Below are positions 17,022 through 26,602 of a stretch of 64,000 nucleotides of DNA, piece by piece (position 1 is the stretch's first letter; every line of letters starts with the position of its first letter). A program made the position numbers and the translations under genes. The notes beneath the pieces are model-generated. The model was not told where the DNA came from and ran no database searches. It was given only the letters and a program-made list of their open reading frames with translations. The stretch is from the IMG/VR virus record IMGVR_UViG_3300032050_013007, positions 18,254 to 82,253 of that record; one strand, written 5' to 3'. Origin of the DNA: a virus.

Positions 17022-18242
17022 ATGAGTCAAAAAATTAATGTTTTAGTTCTTCCATCGGATAAAACCGGTGTTGGTAAGTTTAGGTCAACTGACCCACATG
17101 TTATGCTACAAAACATGTACCCCGATGATTTCCATGTTGATATCGATTATGAACCAAAAATAAATGATGTTAGTTACTGGAAAAAATATCAAATAGTCCA
17201 TGTCCATAGAAATATAGGTAATGATTACTCAGGTAATCCAGCAATAATTAATTTTATAAAATCATTAGGAATTCAAGTCGTTGTAGATTTAGATGATTAT
17301 TGGTTACCTACTATTGAACACCCTATCCATCATTTAATTCTACAAAATAAAATACATGAGAGGATTATGGATAATTTAAAAGTTGCAAGTTATGTAACAA
17401 CAACGACTACTGTTTTTGCCGATGAAATAAAAAAATTAAACAAAAATGTGGTTGTTTTTCCGAATGCAATTGACCCTAATGAACCACAATTTAAACAAAA
17501 AACTGAAGAGTCAGATAGAATCAGAATTGGGTGGCTCGGTGGGTCATCCCACTTACATGATTTAATGTTACTTGATGGATTTGTTCAAAAAAACGGTAAA
17601 GAAATTAACGATAAAATTCAGTATGTTCTTTGCGGGTTCGACACTAGAGGAACAATGACTGAGATTAACAAAGAAACAGGAGAACAAAAACAAAGGCCCA
17701 TTTTACCACACGAAACCGTTTGGGCGAGATATGAAGAAATTTTTACAGACAAGTATTCTATTATAGATGAAGACTATAAAAAGTTCCTTTTAAATTTTGA
17801 GGAGTTATCCTTTCCTTCCGAAAAAGAATTACCTTATCGACGAGTATGGACAAAACCTGTTACATCATATGCTATGAACTATTCTAAACTTGATGTTTCA
17901 CTAGCACCGATTAAAAATCATGTATTCAATAGAATGAAATCTCAACTAAAGGTTATTGAGGCGGGATTTTATAAAAAGGCTTTAATCGCATCAGATATTG
18001 GTCCTTATAGTATTGATTTAAAACATTGTTTGAAAAATGGTGAATTTGTTGATGGGAACGCTTTATTAGTTGATGAACATAGAAATCATAGTGACTGGTC
18101 CAAGTTCATTAAGAAATTAGTTAATAACCCTAACTTGATAACCGATATGGGTGAAAGATTGTATGAAACAGTAAAAGACACGTATGATTTGAGAAATGTT
18201 ACTAAAGCAAGAGCGGAGTGGTATAAAACAATTGTAAAATGA
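17022..18242 (+). CDS. GT-B glycosyltransferase, GT4-like
   Basis: The 406-residue product has a two-lobed GT-B pattern. The N-lobe contains YQIVHVHRNIG and QVVVDLDDYWLP (about 85-96). The linker and C-lobe carry VVVFPNAID (about 143-151), RIGWLGGSSHLHD (168-180) and a late SQLKVIEAGFYKKALIASD, matching the Glu-containing nucleotide-sugar site of group 1 transferases. It probably transfers a sugar from an activated donor in the cytoplasm. It opens the long plus-strand operon after the terminator at 16936, and its last 4 bases overlap the exonuclease gene. Acceptor and sugar cannot be read from sequence. Confidence 0.75.
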   Translation: MSQKINVLVLPSDKTGVGKFRSTDPHVMLQNMYPDDFHVDIDYEPKINDVSYWKKYQIVHVHRNIGNDYSGNPAIINFIKSLGIQVVVDLDDYWLPTIEHPIHHLILQNKIHERIMDNLKVASYVTTTTTVFADEIKKLNKNVVVFPNAIDPNEPQFKQKTEESDRIRIGWLGGSSHLHDLMLLDGFVQKNGKEINDKIQYVLCGFDTRGTMTEINKETGEQKQRPILPHETVWARYEEIFTDKYSIIDEDYKKFLLNFEELSFPSEKELPYRRVWTKPVTSYAMNYSKLDVSLAPIKNHVFNRMKSQLKVIEAGFYKKALIASDIGPYSIDLKHCLKNGEFVDGNALLVDEHRNHSDWSKFIKKLVNNPNLITDMGERLYETVKDTYDLRNVTKARAEWYKTIVK

Positions 18243-18967
18243 TAAAAATACCTTTAACCAAAATTTTATTTATTGATGTTGAAACTGTAGGGTGTTGTCC
18301 TGACTTCGCTAGTTGTCAGGCTCTTAATCCTACTTTGGCAACTCAATTTATTAATTACTATGATTGGTTTTTAAAAAGATTTCCTGAGGACGACACCGCG
18401 GTAAGTAATAGAGAACTGGCCGAAAAAAAACGAGACAGAATATTTGAGAAGAGGGCAACTTTAGTTCCTGAATTTGCAAAAATTGTTTGTGTAAGTGTGG
18501 CATTTGTTACGGATAATGGTGAAGTTAAGAAACAAACTTTCTCGGGAAAAGATGAACTTGAGGTGTTAAAAGGAGTTCAAAAACTTCTTGATAGATGTGG
18601 TAAATTGGATTTCTATTTGTGTGGTCACAATCTTAAAAATTTTGATATCCCGATGATTGCTAAAAGAATGATAATCAATGGATTGATGCCACCTTCTATT
18701 TTACCTTCTTATGATACTAAACCGTGGGAGATTAAAGCTATTGACACAAAAGAAATTTGGCAATATGGTTCGTATAGTTCAATAAGCTCTTTAGATTTAC
18801 TTTGTTCTTGTATGGATATACCAACATCTAAAGATGGTGAAATAAGTGGTGATAAAGTTCACAACGCATATTGGTTTGAAGATAAACTTGATTTAATAAC
18901 AGAATATTGTGAAAAGGATGTTTTGGTATTGATTGATATTATAAAAAAATTAAAGGAGTTACAATGA
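18239..18967 (+). CDS. DnaQ-like 3'-5' exonuclease (DEDDy type)
   Basis: The 242-residue product has the exonuclease motifs in order: FIDVET (Asp13, Glu15), HNLKNFDIP (Asp136) and YCEKDV (Tyr223, Asp227), the DEDDy arrangement. This is the fold of proofreading domains and of the PolB-like predicted 3'-5' exonucleases, which use two metal ions to remove nucleotides from 3' ends. No polymerase domain is attached. It overlaps both the gene before and the dUTPase gene after by 4 bases. It probably serves phage DNA replication or repair, or trims RNA. A region of about 45 residues between the DET motif and the next strand is longer than usual. Confidence 0.8.
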   Translation: MIKIPLTKILFIDVETVGCCPDFASCQALNPTLATQFINYYDWFLKRFPEDDTAVSNRELAEKKRDRIFEKRATLVPEFAKIVCVSVAFVTDNGEVKKQTFSGKDELEVLKGVQKLLDRCGKLDFYLCGHNLKNFDIPMIAKRMIINGLMPPSILPSYDTKPWEIKAIDTKEIWQYGSYSSISSLDLLCSCMDIPTSKDGEISGDKVHNAYWFEDKLDLITEYCEKDVLVLIDIIKKLKELQ

Positions 18968-19566
18968 TTGATTTAAATACAAACTTAAATTACTTAAAAG
19001 AAAATTCTGACAAGATTCGTGAGATGTTAGACGAAAACTTTGATGATGATATGTTTGAAACAATTTTAAATGAAACGGGGATTGATATTAGGGAGTTTGA
19101 TAAACAATTTGAAAACTATACTCCTAAAATTGAACTGAAATACAAGAAATTAAACCCTGACGCAAAACCCCCTTTTTATAATTACCCGTCCGATTCGGGT
19201 TTTGATTTATATGCAACTCAGACAGTTTATATTACAAAATTTGGAAGAGCGTTAGTTCCAACAGGATTGTCGTTTGACATCAAAGATGGATATGAAATTC
19301 AAGTAAGGTCAAAAAGTGGTCTTGCGATTAATCAAGGTCTTATGGTTTTAAATTCACCAGGGACTGTTGATAATGGTTATACAGGAGAAGTCCAAGTAAT
19401 CATTTTTAACACTAATGATTTTATGGTTACAATTGAAAAGGGGACAAAGATTGGTCAAGCGGTTCTTTGTCCTGTGGCGAATGGAAAGTGGGTTGATTTA
19501 CAAGAAACCACAGAAGAAATTAATAAAGATAGAAATGCCAATGGTTTTGGCTCAACAGGAATATGA
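18964..19566 (+). CDS. dut: dUTP diphosphatase
   Basis: The 200-residue product contains all five dUTPase motifs: SGFDLYA (78-84), RSKSG (115-119), GTVDNGYTGE (133-142), GTKIGQAVL (160-168) and RNANGFGST (190-198). It hydrolyses dUTP to dUMP and pyrophosphate, keeping uracil out of phage DNA and feeding dTMP synthesis; homologues are trimers. The first 55 residues are an acidic helical extension absent from standard enzymes of about 140-150 residues. It overlaps both neighbours by 4 bases, so it is co-translated with the exonuclease and a glycosyltransferase. Confidence 0.93.
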   Translation: MIDLNTNLNYLKENSDKIREMLDENFDDDMFETILNETGIDIREFDKQFENYTPKIELKYKKLNPDAKPPFYNYPSDSGFDLYATQTVYITKFGRALVPTGLSFDIKDGYEIQVRSKSGLAINQGLMVLNSPGTVDNGYTGEVQVIIFNTNDFMVTIEKGTKIGQAVLCPVANGKWVDLQETTEEINKDRNANGFGSTGI

Positions 19567-20981
19567 TTACAATAGGATATAGCACAAGAAAAACAAATCC
19601 CCAATACCAAGAAGTATTAAAAAAATCTTGCGGATTAAAAAATGTAGAAGTTATCGAGATTGTAAATGATGGTGTAATGTCGTTACCCGAGGCTTACAAT
19701 AAAATACTTAAAGAGTCGTCGAATGATATCGTTGTTTTGTGTCACGATGATTTGGAATTTGATACAAATAATTGGGGAAGTAAATTACTAAAACATTATA
19801 CTAAACATTCTGAATATGGTATTATTGGTATGGCGGGTTCTAAGTACTTACCTGAGAGTTCAAAGTGGTGGGAAATACCTCAAACAATGTATGGTATTGT
19901 AAATCATAAAAATGAAGGTAAAAAATGGACTAGCACTTATTCAAAACACATCAATAATAACATTGAAGAAGTTGTATTGATTGACGGTCTTTTTATGTCG
20001 TTGAATAAGAAAAAAATTAAACACAGCTTTGATGAGGAATTTAAAGGATTTCATTTTTACGATTTATCTTTTTGTATTCCAAACCATTTAGATGGAGTTA
20101 AGATTGGGGTTGTTACCGACATCAGAATAACTCATCTTTCAATAGGTATGACCAACGATAGTTGGGAAAATAATAGGGTATTCTTTTCTGAAAAGTTTAA
20201 GGAGAGTTTACCGTTAGACATTACAAATGATGGTGTTTGTGAAACATTCATATTTTGTCACGACCAAGACATTATTTTAGATTATGAATCTTCAGGTAAA
20301 TTTAATAATTTAAAAAAATACAGATATGTTTTTTTAGGTAATAGACCAACAGATAAGATTGATAATAATGACAACATTATAATCGCAAGGAATCTTGAGC
20401 ATAACTTGGAGGAATATCCTAATATAAATGCATACACAGGATGGTATGCGTTATGGAAAAACAATTTGATTACCACACCTTATGTTAATTTATTTGAATA
20501 CGATGTTATTCTAAATAAAAATATTGAACAAGTAATGAGTAAATTAATGTACGATGGTCAAAAAATGATTGGGTATATTCCTTTCCCATGTACAAATTAC
20601 CATTTTATAGACAACAAGGATTGGGTTGCTGAGTTGTTTGACGCAATTAAACAAGTTCATAAAATTGATTTAGAAAAAACTATTCGTCTTTACATGAAAC
20701 AAAATCCTAATATGATTTGGTCTACGACTAGTAATTGTACTATGGAAGTATCATTTTTTAATGATTATATGAAATGGTTTGAGCCACTAGCTCAATTAAT
20801 TAAAGGTTCAAAAACTGCGGGTCACGGACACGAAAGGTCAATGACTTTTTACTGTTTGATGTATAAACATACTCCATTTATAACACAAGGATTTATCAAA
20901 CACTATCAAATGAATTCACATGGAACCCAAGACCACCATGTTGATTATGAAAAAAACATAAAAGAATTAATAACAAATTAA
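19563..20981 (+). CDS. Glycosyltransferase, GT-A fold (GT2-like), with a C-terminal extension
   Basis: The 472-residue product starts with a GT2-type Rossmann-like domain: MITIGYSTRK, then VMSLPEAYNKILKES and IVVLCHDDLEFD (57-67), where the Asp residues would hold the metal and nucleotide-sugar. VVLIDGLFMSLNK and a later FHFYDLSFC fit the acceptor side. The arrangement recalls the StrF-like branch of GT2. The second half (about 230-472) is a separate globular region (NAYTGWYALWKNN, MIWSTTSNCTMEVSFF) that I do not recognise and that could be another transferase-type domain. It follows dut with a 4-base overlap. Confidence 0.7.
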   Translation: MITIGYSTRKTNPQYQEVLKKSCGLKNVEVIEIVNDGVMSLPEAYNKILKESSNDIVVLCHDDLEFDTNNWGSKLLKHYTKHSEYGIIGMAGSKYLPESSKWWEIPQTMYGIVNHKNEGKKWTSTYSKHINNNIEEVVLIDGLFMSLNKKKIKHSFDEEFKGFHFYDLSFCIPNHLDGVKIGVVTDIRITHLSIGMTNDSWENNRVFFSEKFKESLPLDITNDGVCETFIFCHDQDIILDYESSGKFNNLKKYRYVFLGNRPTDKIDNNDNIIIARNLEHNLEEYPNINAYTGWYALWKNNLITTPYVNLFEYDVILNKNIEQVMSKLMYDGQKMIGYIPFPCTNYHFIDNKDWVAELFDAIKQVHKIDLEKTIRLYMKQNPNMIWSTTSNCTMEVSFFNDYMKWFEPLAQLIKGSKTAGHGHERSMTFYCLMYKHTPFITQGFIKHYQMNSHGTQDHHVDYEKNIKELITN

Positions 20982-20982
20982 A

Positions 20983-21810
20983 ATGGAAAAAAAATTAAAA
21001 TGGTTTAGTTATCTAAATGATAACCCAAAAATGTTAAATGAGTATTTGGAATACTATAAAGTGGCAATTTATAGCCAAACTATAAATTGTCCGTCTTTAG
21101 AACCATATCTAATATATGATGGTGATAATGAAGAAGTAATTTCATTTTGCGAAAGAAAAAACATTAAATTAATAAAATACACGCCAAGGATTAAAGAGGA
21201 GGTAATTAAACATTATAGTGTACATCAACCAACTCAAGTTTTTGACGCGTTAGCTTGTTTTTTAAAACCTTACGTACCTCTAATTGTAAAAGAAATTTTA
21301 AAATCTGATGACGAATATGTTATTTTAACAGATACTGATGTATTGTTTTTGAATGAACCTAACTATACCGAATCAAATAAAATAAATTTCATAGGTGTTT
21401 CATCTGAGTTTGATATCAATTTATCCGACTTTAATGCCGGTATTATGTATTTTAACGTTGAGAATATGTATAATGACTTAGAAAATTTTGAAAAATTTAT
21501 AGTTAAAAATTTTGATAAGTTTAAGGTTTTTGACCAAGACGCGTTTAAAATTTATTATAGTGACCGAACTAAAAAATTACCTGTTGGATACAATTACAAA
21601 TGTTACTGGAACTATTCCAAACCTATCGATGAAATAAAAATTATACATTTTCACGGTTTAAAACCATATCAATATATGGATGTGTTAACCGGTAAAAATA
21701 CAAACCCAGTTTTAAAACCTATGTTAACTCCATTTTACATTGAAATGGTTGGATACTATAAGGGATTAAGAGATATTGAGAAGAAAAGTTATGAAGTACT
21801 TGAGTTTTAG
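20983..21810 (+). CDS. GT8-like glycosyltransferase
   Basis: The 275-residue product shows the GT8 layout: YVILTDTDVLFLNEP with the metal-binding DTD at 117-119, SDFNAGIMYFNVEN (148-161) as the acceptor-side motif, DQDAF (184-188), and IIHFHGLKPYQ (220-230) supplying the late metal-binding His. GT8 enzymes are retaining transferases that use UDP-sugars. It starts one base after the preceding stop. Its 3' end overlaps the next gene, whose ATG lies inside its last codons. Confidence 0.72.
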   Translation: MEKKLKWFSYLNDNPKMLNEYLEYYKVAIYSQTINCPSLEPYLIYDGDNEEVISFCERKNIKLIKYTPRIKEEVIKHYSVHQPTQVFDALACFLKPYVPLIVKEILKSDDEYVILTDTDVLFLNEPNYTESNKINFIGVSSEFDINLSDFNAGIMYFNVENMYNDLENFEKFIVKNFDKFKVFDQDAFKIYYSDRTKKLPVGYNYKCYWNYSKPIDEIKIIHFHGLKPYQYMDVLTGKNTNPVLKPMLTPFYIEMVGYYKGLRDIEKKSYEVLEF

Positions 21811-22447
21811 TTTGTGGGGTGACGACCCATTATACAACGTAGGGGCGATAAAAAATGCCGAATTATCTAAAATGATTTATCATGATTGGAAGGTTGTTCT
21901 GTATTATGATAAAACAGTACCTGAAGAAACTATAAGTAAAATAAAAAATTTAGATGTTGATGTTATTGACATGAGTGAAAGTAATATTTATGGTTGTTTT
22001 TGGAGATTTTTAATATCAGATAAAGAGGATTGTGAATATGCTATCTTTAGAGACTGTGATTCTAGAGTAACCCTAAGGGAAAGATTAGCGGTAGATGAAT
22101 GGATTAATAGTAGGAAAACTTTGCACGTAATGAGGGACCATCCATATCATAGAATTCCGTTCGGAAATGATAGTTTGGGTATCTTAGCAGGAATGTGGGG
22201 TATTAAAGGTAAAGTTATAAATTTTAATGAATCAATTACAAATTTTATTACTGGTAAATCAAACTATTATGGTATTGACCAAACATTTTTAAAAACAATA
22301 TATAGTATGTTTGAAAAAGATAGAATTATTCATGATGAGTTTTTTGATGGTCGTCCGTTCCCAATAAAAAGAGAACCAGGAATTTTTGTTGGGGGTCGAA
22401 TCGGTATAAATGAAAAACCATTAGGTGAAGAACATAAATTAGTATGA
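21791..22447 (+). CDS. Glycosyltransferase-like protein with a DxD-type motif
   Basis: I choose ATG 21791 (MKYLSFSLWGDDPLYNVGAI); an in-frame TTG at 21776 would only lengthen the overlap with the previous gene. The 218-residue product has YAIFRDCDSRVT with RDCDSR at 87-92 in the place of a metal-binding DxD, WRFLISD before it, and a later DQTFLKTIYSMF. These fit a GT-A transferase. DNDP-like and HxH features of GT8 are not clear. It ends 6 bases before the next gene. Confidence 0.6.
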   Translation: MKYLSFSLWGDDPLYNVGAIKNAELSKMIYHDWKVVLYYDKTVPEETISKIKNLDVDVIDMSESNIYGCFWRFLISDKEDCEYAIFRDCDSRVTLRERLAVDEWINSRKTLHVMRDHPYHRIPFGNDSLGILAGMWGIKGKVINFNESITNFITGKSNYYGIDQTFLKTIYSMFEKDRIIHDEFFDGRPFPIKREPGIFVGGRIGINEKPLGEEHKLV

Positions 22448-22453
22448 TAAAAT

Positions 22454-23167
22454 ATGAAAATAGATTATTGTTTAATGGGGTCCACTAATGACCCGCTTTA
22501 TTTAGATTTTTGGCCAGTAGTATCTAAAGTATGGAAGGAAGTTTTTAATGTTACCCCTGTTTTAGGACTAATATGTGATGAAGATTCTGAATTATTAGAA
22601 GATGATTATGGGTTAATTAAAAAATTTAAAAAGTCCACAATCTGTGATGAATCCACACAATCACAACTCATTAGATTATACCTAAGTAGATTTTTAAACG
22701 GAAATTGTCTAATCTCGGATATTGATATGATTCCTGTCTCTAAAAAATATTTTATAGATGATTTAGTAGAATATGAAGAGAATGATATTTTAGTGATGTC
22801 ATCACATCATCCACAAACTATACACACAAATCAATATCCGATGTGTTATGTTTTAGGTAAATCAAACAATTTAAATAAATTATTCAAAACCGAATTATCT
22901 TGGGATGATTTTTTAATATCAACAAATCCTAATAGTTGGTTTTCGGACCAACTATTTATTTACAAATCAGTTCAAGAGTTTGGAACTGAAAATATTAAAT
23001 TCCCATATCGTAGTTTTGAAAACGATAGAATTGATAGAGCTAATTGGATTTATGATAAAAATCTAGTTACAAGTGGAACTTATATTGATTCTCACCTATT
23101 AAGACCTCTTAAATATTATAGAGGTCAAATCGAGGTATTAATTAATTTATTATATCGCCAAAATTGA
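22454..23167 (+). CDS. Glycosyltransferase-like protein
   Basis: The 237-residue product opens with MKIDYCLMGSTNDPLYLDFW and carries CLISDIDMIPVSKKYF, where DID at 89-91 is a probable metal-binding DxD. It also contains QSQLIRLYLSRF just before it and a later WFSDQLFIYK. The layout matches the two preceding GT-A genes, suggesting a diverged series. It overlaps the start region of the next gene. Donor and acceptor are unknown. Confidence 0.6.
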   Translation: MKIDYCLMGSTNDPLYLDFWPVVSKVWKEVFNVTPVLGLICDEDSELLEDDYGLIKKFKKSTICDESTQSQLIRLYLSRFLNGNCLISDIDMIPVSKKYFIDDLVEYEENDILVMSSHHPQTIHTNQYPMCYVLGKSNNLNKLFKTELSWDDFLISTNPNSWFSDQLFIYKSVQEFGTENIKFPYRSFENDRIDRANWIYDKNLVTSGTYIDSHLLRPLKYYRGQIEVLINLLYRQN

Positions 23168-23169
23168 GA

Positions 23170-23925
23170 ATGGATTTTATACTTGGTGAAAAATTTAAAA
23201 CAATCGTAACAGACAAAGTTTTTTATGTAAAAACTGAACATGTTAATAATTTTTTAATGAATCCCCCCAAACATGAGTTTATTTTAGTTTCACATAATAG
23301 TGACGGTAAGATTATCGATTATGACTACCTACATTGTGCGAATGTGAAATACATACCTAAAAATTTAATAAGGTGGTTTGGTCAAAATGTGTGTGTTAAA
23401 AATGAAAAAGTGGAATCAATTCCAATAGGTTTGGAAAATACTGAATGGTTTGTTGAGGAGAAAAAAATAGAGAATATTGAGTATTATAGAAACTTAAATA
23501 TTGAATTTGAAAATTTGCTTTATATAAATCATAACATTAATACTAACCCTATGGAAAGAATGGAACCATATAGATTATTCAAAGACTCTAAATGGGCGAC
23601 TTTGGTAATGGGTAGTAACGGGTCTAATTTTAAAAATTATATTGAAAATGTGAAAAAACATAAATTCGTATTGTGTCCTGAGGGTAATGGTACCGACACT
23701 CATAGAACTTGGGAGACATTATATGTTGGCTCAATTCCTATAGAAAAAAGAAATATAAATAATTCTTTTTATCAGGACTTGCCAATTTGTTTTGTTGATT
23801 CTTGGTCTGAAATAAATGAAGACTTTTTAAATTATGAGTTTGACAGAATTAAAAATACAAAATGGAATTTAGATAAATTAAATTTTAGTTATTGGAAAGA
23901 TAAAATTATAAACTATAGTAAATGA
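23170..23925 (+). CDS. Exostosin-like (GT47-type) glycosyltransferase
   Basis: I choose ATG 23170; TTG 23164 two codons earlier is possible. The 251-residue product has the exostosin C-terminal signature: KFVLCPEGNGTDTHRTWE (165-182), then LYVGSIPIEKR and LPICFVDSWSEIN. These form the nucleotide-sugar site in GT47-like proteins. The N-terminal half includes SIPIGLENTEWF. It is shorter than eukaryotic exostosins but similar in size to bacterial and phage members. It probably acts on a glycan with the neighbouring transferases. Confidence 0.68.
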   Translation: MDFILGEKFKTIVTDKVFYVKTEHVNNFLMNPPKHEFILVSHNSDGKIIDYDYLHCANVKYIPKNLIRWFGQNVCVKNEKVESIPIGLENTEWFVEEKKIENIEYYRNLNIEFENLLYINHNINTNPMERMEPYRLFKDSKWATLVMGSNGSNFKNYIENVKKHKFVLCPEGNGTDTHRTWETLYVGSIPIEKRNINNSFYQDLPICFVDSWSEINEDFLNYEFDRIKNTKWNLDKLNFSYWKDKIINYSK

Positions 23926-23970
23926 CTATAACTTTTTACTTAAAAAAAAAAATTATTATACTATAACAAC

Positions 23971-24618
23971 ATGAATGTAGTAATTTCAGTACTGTCGGTA
24001 GACACTCCCCCATTTACTGAACTTGAGAAATCAATTAGAGAAACTTGGTGCAATTTAAATAGACCTAATTTTAAAATATTTTTTTATTATGGCAATCATA
24101 ATAAAAATGAAATAATTGGTGACAAAATTTTTACTAACTCAGGCGAAGGGTTATACAATGTGGGATACAAAACTTTAAGAATGTTTGAAGTTATCTACAA
24201 AAACTATAATTTTGACTACATATTCAGAACTAACTCCTCATCTTATGTTGATATTGATAATATGTGTAACTTTTTAGTGGACAAACCTTTAGAATCTTTT
24301 TACTGTGGAGTTTTTGGTAAAAGTGGTAACATTGATTTTTGTTCTGGTAGTGGTTACTTTTTGAGTAGAGATTTGGTAAAAAGGGTTATAGATAACCAAC
24401 GTTTATGGAATCACAATTACATAGATGATGTTTCACTAGGATTATTAATGTCTCAATTAGGAATTAATAGGACTTTGGGTAAAAGATATGATTTTGATAG
24501 TGGTTTACCTATTAATTTAAATAATTACCACTATAGATGTAAAATATCTGATAATAGATTAGACGACATTAAAAATATGAATTTAATATACAATTTAAAA
24601 AAACAAAAATATGAATAA
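23971..24618 (+). CDS. GT31-like (galactosyltransferase/fringe-type) glycosyltransferase
   Basis: The 215-residue product contains SIRETWCNL (21-29), typical of the beta-1,3-galactosyltransferase family, then FDYIFRTNSSSYVDIDNM (81-98) in the place of the DDD/DxD motif, FCSGSGYFLSRDLV (123-136) and YIDDVSLGLLMSQLGI (150-165), matching the GxGY and EDV motifs. It follows a 45-base gap after 23925 and overlaps the next gene by 8 bases. Confidence 0.7.
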   Translation: MNVVISVLSVDTPPFTELEKSIRETWCNLNRPNFKIFFYYGNHNKNEIIGDKIFTNSGEGLYNVGYKTLRMFEVIYKNYNFDYIFRTNSSSYVDIDNMCNFLVDKPLESFYCGVFGKSGNIDFCSGSGYFLSRDLVKRVIDNQRLWNHNYIDDVSLGLLMSQLGINRTLGKRYDFDSGLPINLNNYHYRCKISDNRLDDIKNMNLIYNLKKQKYE

Positions 24619-25195
24619 AATTAAAGAAAAGTACGATTACGAACAAAAAAACATTTCTGATATCAATGAACATATTTCTACGTTATATGAATATGGTCTA
24701 AAATGTAGTCATATAACTGAAATGGGTGTTAGATGGGTATCATCTACATGGGCGTTTTTATATTCTAACCCTAATAAACTTATTAGTTATGATATAGTTA
24801 AAGATGCAAATGTTAATGAAGTCATCTCTTTATCTAAAGAATATGGTATTAATTATGAATTTATTGAGTCTGATGTATTAAACATTAATATAGAACAAAC
24901 TGATTTATTATTTATTGATACTTTACACACTTATAATCAATTGTTATCTGAATTAAAATTACATTCAACTAAGGTTAATAAATACATAATATTACATGAT
25001 ACAGTTAGTTATGGTCAAATAGATGAACAAGTTTACAATCATGCAAGTCCAATTGTAAAAAATATGGAAAATAATAAAACAGGTCTTACTAACGCAATTA
25101 ATGACTTTTTATTATTAGATGTTGGTAAAACATGGTTTGTCTCTAAAGAATTTAAAAATAATAATGGTTTGACTGTTTTAGAAAAAAAAATATAA
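24611..25195 (+). CDS. SAM-dependent methyltransferase-like protein (class I fold)
   Basis: The 194-residue product has a class I Rossmann pattern: SHITEMGVRWVSST (33-45) in the SAM loop position, KLISYDIVKD (56-65) at strand 2, FIESDVLNI for the adenine strand and DLLFIDTLHTYNQLLSEL (98-115) with YIILHD (125-130). The last two match the family of methyltransferases linked to glycosyltransferases and cephalosporin hydroxylase-like proteins. It may methylate a sugar in the same pathway. The SAM loop is poor in Gly, so binding is uncertain. Confidence 0.6.
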   Translation: MNKIKEKYDYEQKNISDINEHISTLYEYGLKCSHITEMGVRWVSSTWAFLYSNPNKLISYDIVKDANVNEVISLSKEYGINYEFIESDVLNINIEQTDLLFIDTLHTYNQLLSELKLHSTKVNKYIILHDTVSYGQIDEQVYNHASPIVKNMENNKTGLTNAINDFLLLDVGKTWFVSKEFKNNNGLTVLEKKI

Positions 25196-25202
25196 TATAA
25201 TA

Positions 25203-25922
25203 ATGACAAGAAAAAAACCTATTTCAGTTCAAGAAGAACCTAAGAAAAATGTGAGTAGGAAAGACCAAATCACTGAAATAATAAAGAAAAAATCAAAAGA
25301 AAAATTTTTATCTGAAAATCAAAAAAAATACTACGATTTATTAGTTGGTAATCAAATTACCATTTGTTCGGGGCCGGCAGGTGTTGGTAAAAGTTATATC
25401 GCCATGAAAGCCGCTTTAGATTTATTATCCGACCCAACCACTCCATACGAAAAAATTATAATTGTAAGACCGGCGGTTGAGGCTGAAGAGAAACTTGGGT
25501 CGCTACCGGGTAATGTCGAAGAAAAATTAGACCCTTATATTTTTCCATCATATTACCTAATGAATAAAATTATCGGTAAGGAGGCCAGAGAAAAATTAAA
25601 GCAGATTGATGTTATTGAAGTTTTTGCTCTAGCTTATATGAGAGGTATGAACATTGATAATTCAATTCTTATTTTCGAAGAAGCTCAGAATTCTACTCCA
25701 AATCAAATGAAACTTTTGTTGACAAGGATTGGGTTTAATAGTAAATTTTTTATTTCGGGGGATTTAGAACAAACTGATAGATATAAAGACAAAAAACACT
25801 CAGGTCTTTGGGATGCAATTGAAAAATTCAAGGATTTATCTGACGTTGGTGTTTTTGAATTTGATAATCAAGATGTTGTTAGAAATCCTTTAATAAGTAA
25901 AATACTTAAAAGATACGAATAA
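25203..25922 (+). CDS. phoH: PhoH-like ATPase
   Basis: The 239-residue product has the PhoH helicase-like core: LSENQKKYYDLL, Walker A SGPAGVGKSY (56-65), IIIVRPAVEAEEKLGSLPG (85-103) and Walker B ILIFEEAQNSTPNQMK (155-170), then FISGDLEQTD. Glu replaces the usual first Asp of DEAQN. PhoH proteins are ATPases common in phages, with an uncertain role in RNA metabolism or phosphate stress. Its start lies 7 bases after the methyltransferase gene, and its stop overlaps the next start by one base. Confidence 0.9.
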   Translation: MTRKKPISVQEEPKKNVSRKDQITEIIKKKSKEKFLSENQKKYYDLLVGNQITICSGPAGVGKSYIAMKAALDLLSDPTTPYEKIIIVRPAVEAEEKLGSLPGNVEEKLDPYIFPSYYLMNKIIGKEAREKLKQIDVIEVFALAYMRGMNIDNSILIFEEAQNSTPNQMKLLLTRIGFNSKFFISGDLEQTDRYKDKKHSGLWDAIEKFKDLSDVGVFEFDNQDVVRNPLISKILKRYE

Positions 25923-26602
25923 TGAGAATCGGTATTGAAATCAACGGTGTGCTTAGAGATACTATTAGTAAATTTACACAAATATACGAGAAAGAGTATT
26001 TAGGGGCCGAGGTAATTGAAACTCCATCACAAACATATACCTTAGATTTATCAGGTAATACTGAAGAAATATTACCATTAAAACCATTTAAATATGAAAT
26101 TATATCTGAGGTAAATTCCTTGGAGCTTGAAAACCATTTTTCGTTTCAGTCTAAGGAAGAATTATATTCATTTATGTTTGAGGAATATGTTATGGAGTTG
26201 TTCGGTCACGCCCCATCAACAGAGTACACCACCTTTAATGATTTAAATGATTTATATATTAAAATCAGAGATAACCATGAATTAATTATAATTTCTGATG
26301 AGATTGGTAAATCAAAACCGGCATCTTTATTTTTCTTATCAAAATTTGGATGTTTAATTGAAAAAATTGTGTTCTACAGTAATTCCACAATTAATTCAAT
26401 GTGGAATGAAATAGACCTTTTACTTACCTCCAATCCTAACTTATTATTAAATCATCCGTCAGAAAAACAAGTAATAAAGTTTGAGACGGTTTATAATAAA
26501 AACGTAAATTCCGAACATAGTATTTTATCTATTAAGGAATTTGAAAACAAAATAAATGAAATCACAAATGTTGAAAATTCTGAACGAACATTACTATCTT
26601 GA
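25922..26602 (+). CDS. HAD-like protein with degenerate active site
   Basis: The 226-residue product starts MRIGIEINGVLRDTISKF, the position of the HAD nucleophile loop normally DxDGV. Here it reads EINGV, so both catalytic Asp residues are changed. Later ELIIISDEIGKSKPASLFFL (about 119-138) and KIVFYSNSTINSMWNEIDLLLTSNP resemble HAD motifs II-IV of 5'-nucleotidase-like proteins. It is probably a diverged HAD fold with altered or lost phosphatase activity. Its 3' end overlaps the next gene by 47 bases in another frame. Confidence 0.5.
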   Translation: MRIGIEINGVLRDTISKFTQIYEKEYLGAEVIETPSQTYTLDLSGNTEEILPLKPFKYEIISEVNSLELENHFSFQSKEELYSFMFEEYVMELFGHAPSTEYTTFNDLNDLYIKIRDNHELIIISDEIGKSKPASLFFLSKFGCLIEKIVFYSNSTINSMWNEIDLLLTSNPNLLLNHPSEKQVIKFETVYNKNVNSEHSILSIKEFENKINEITNVENSERTLLS

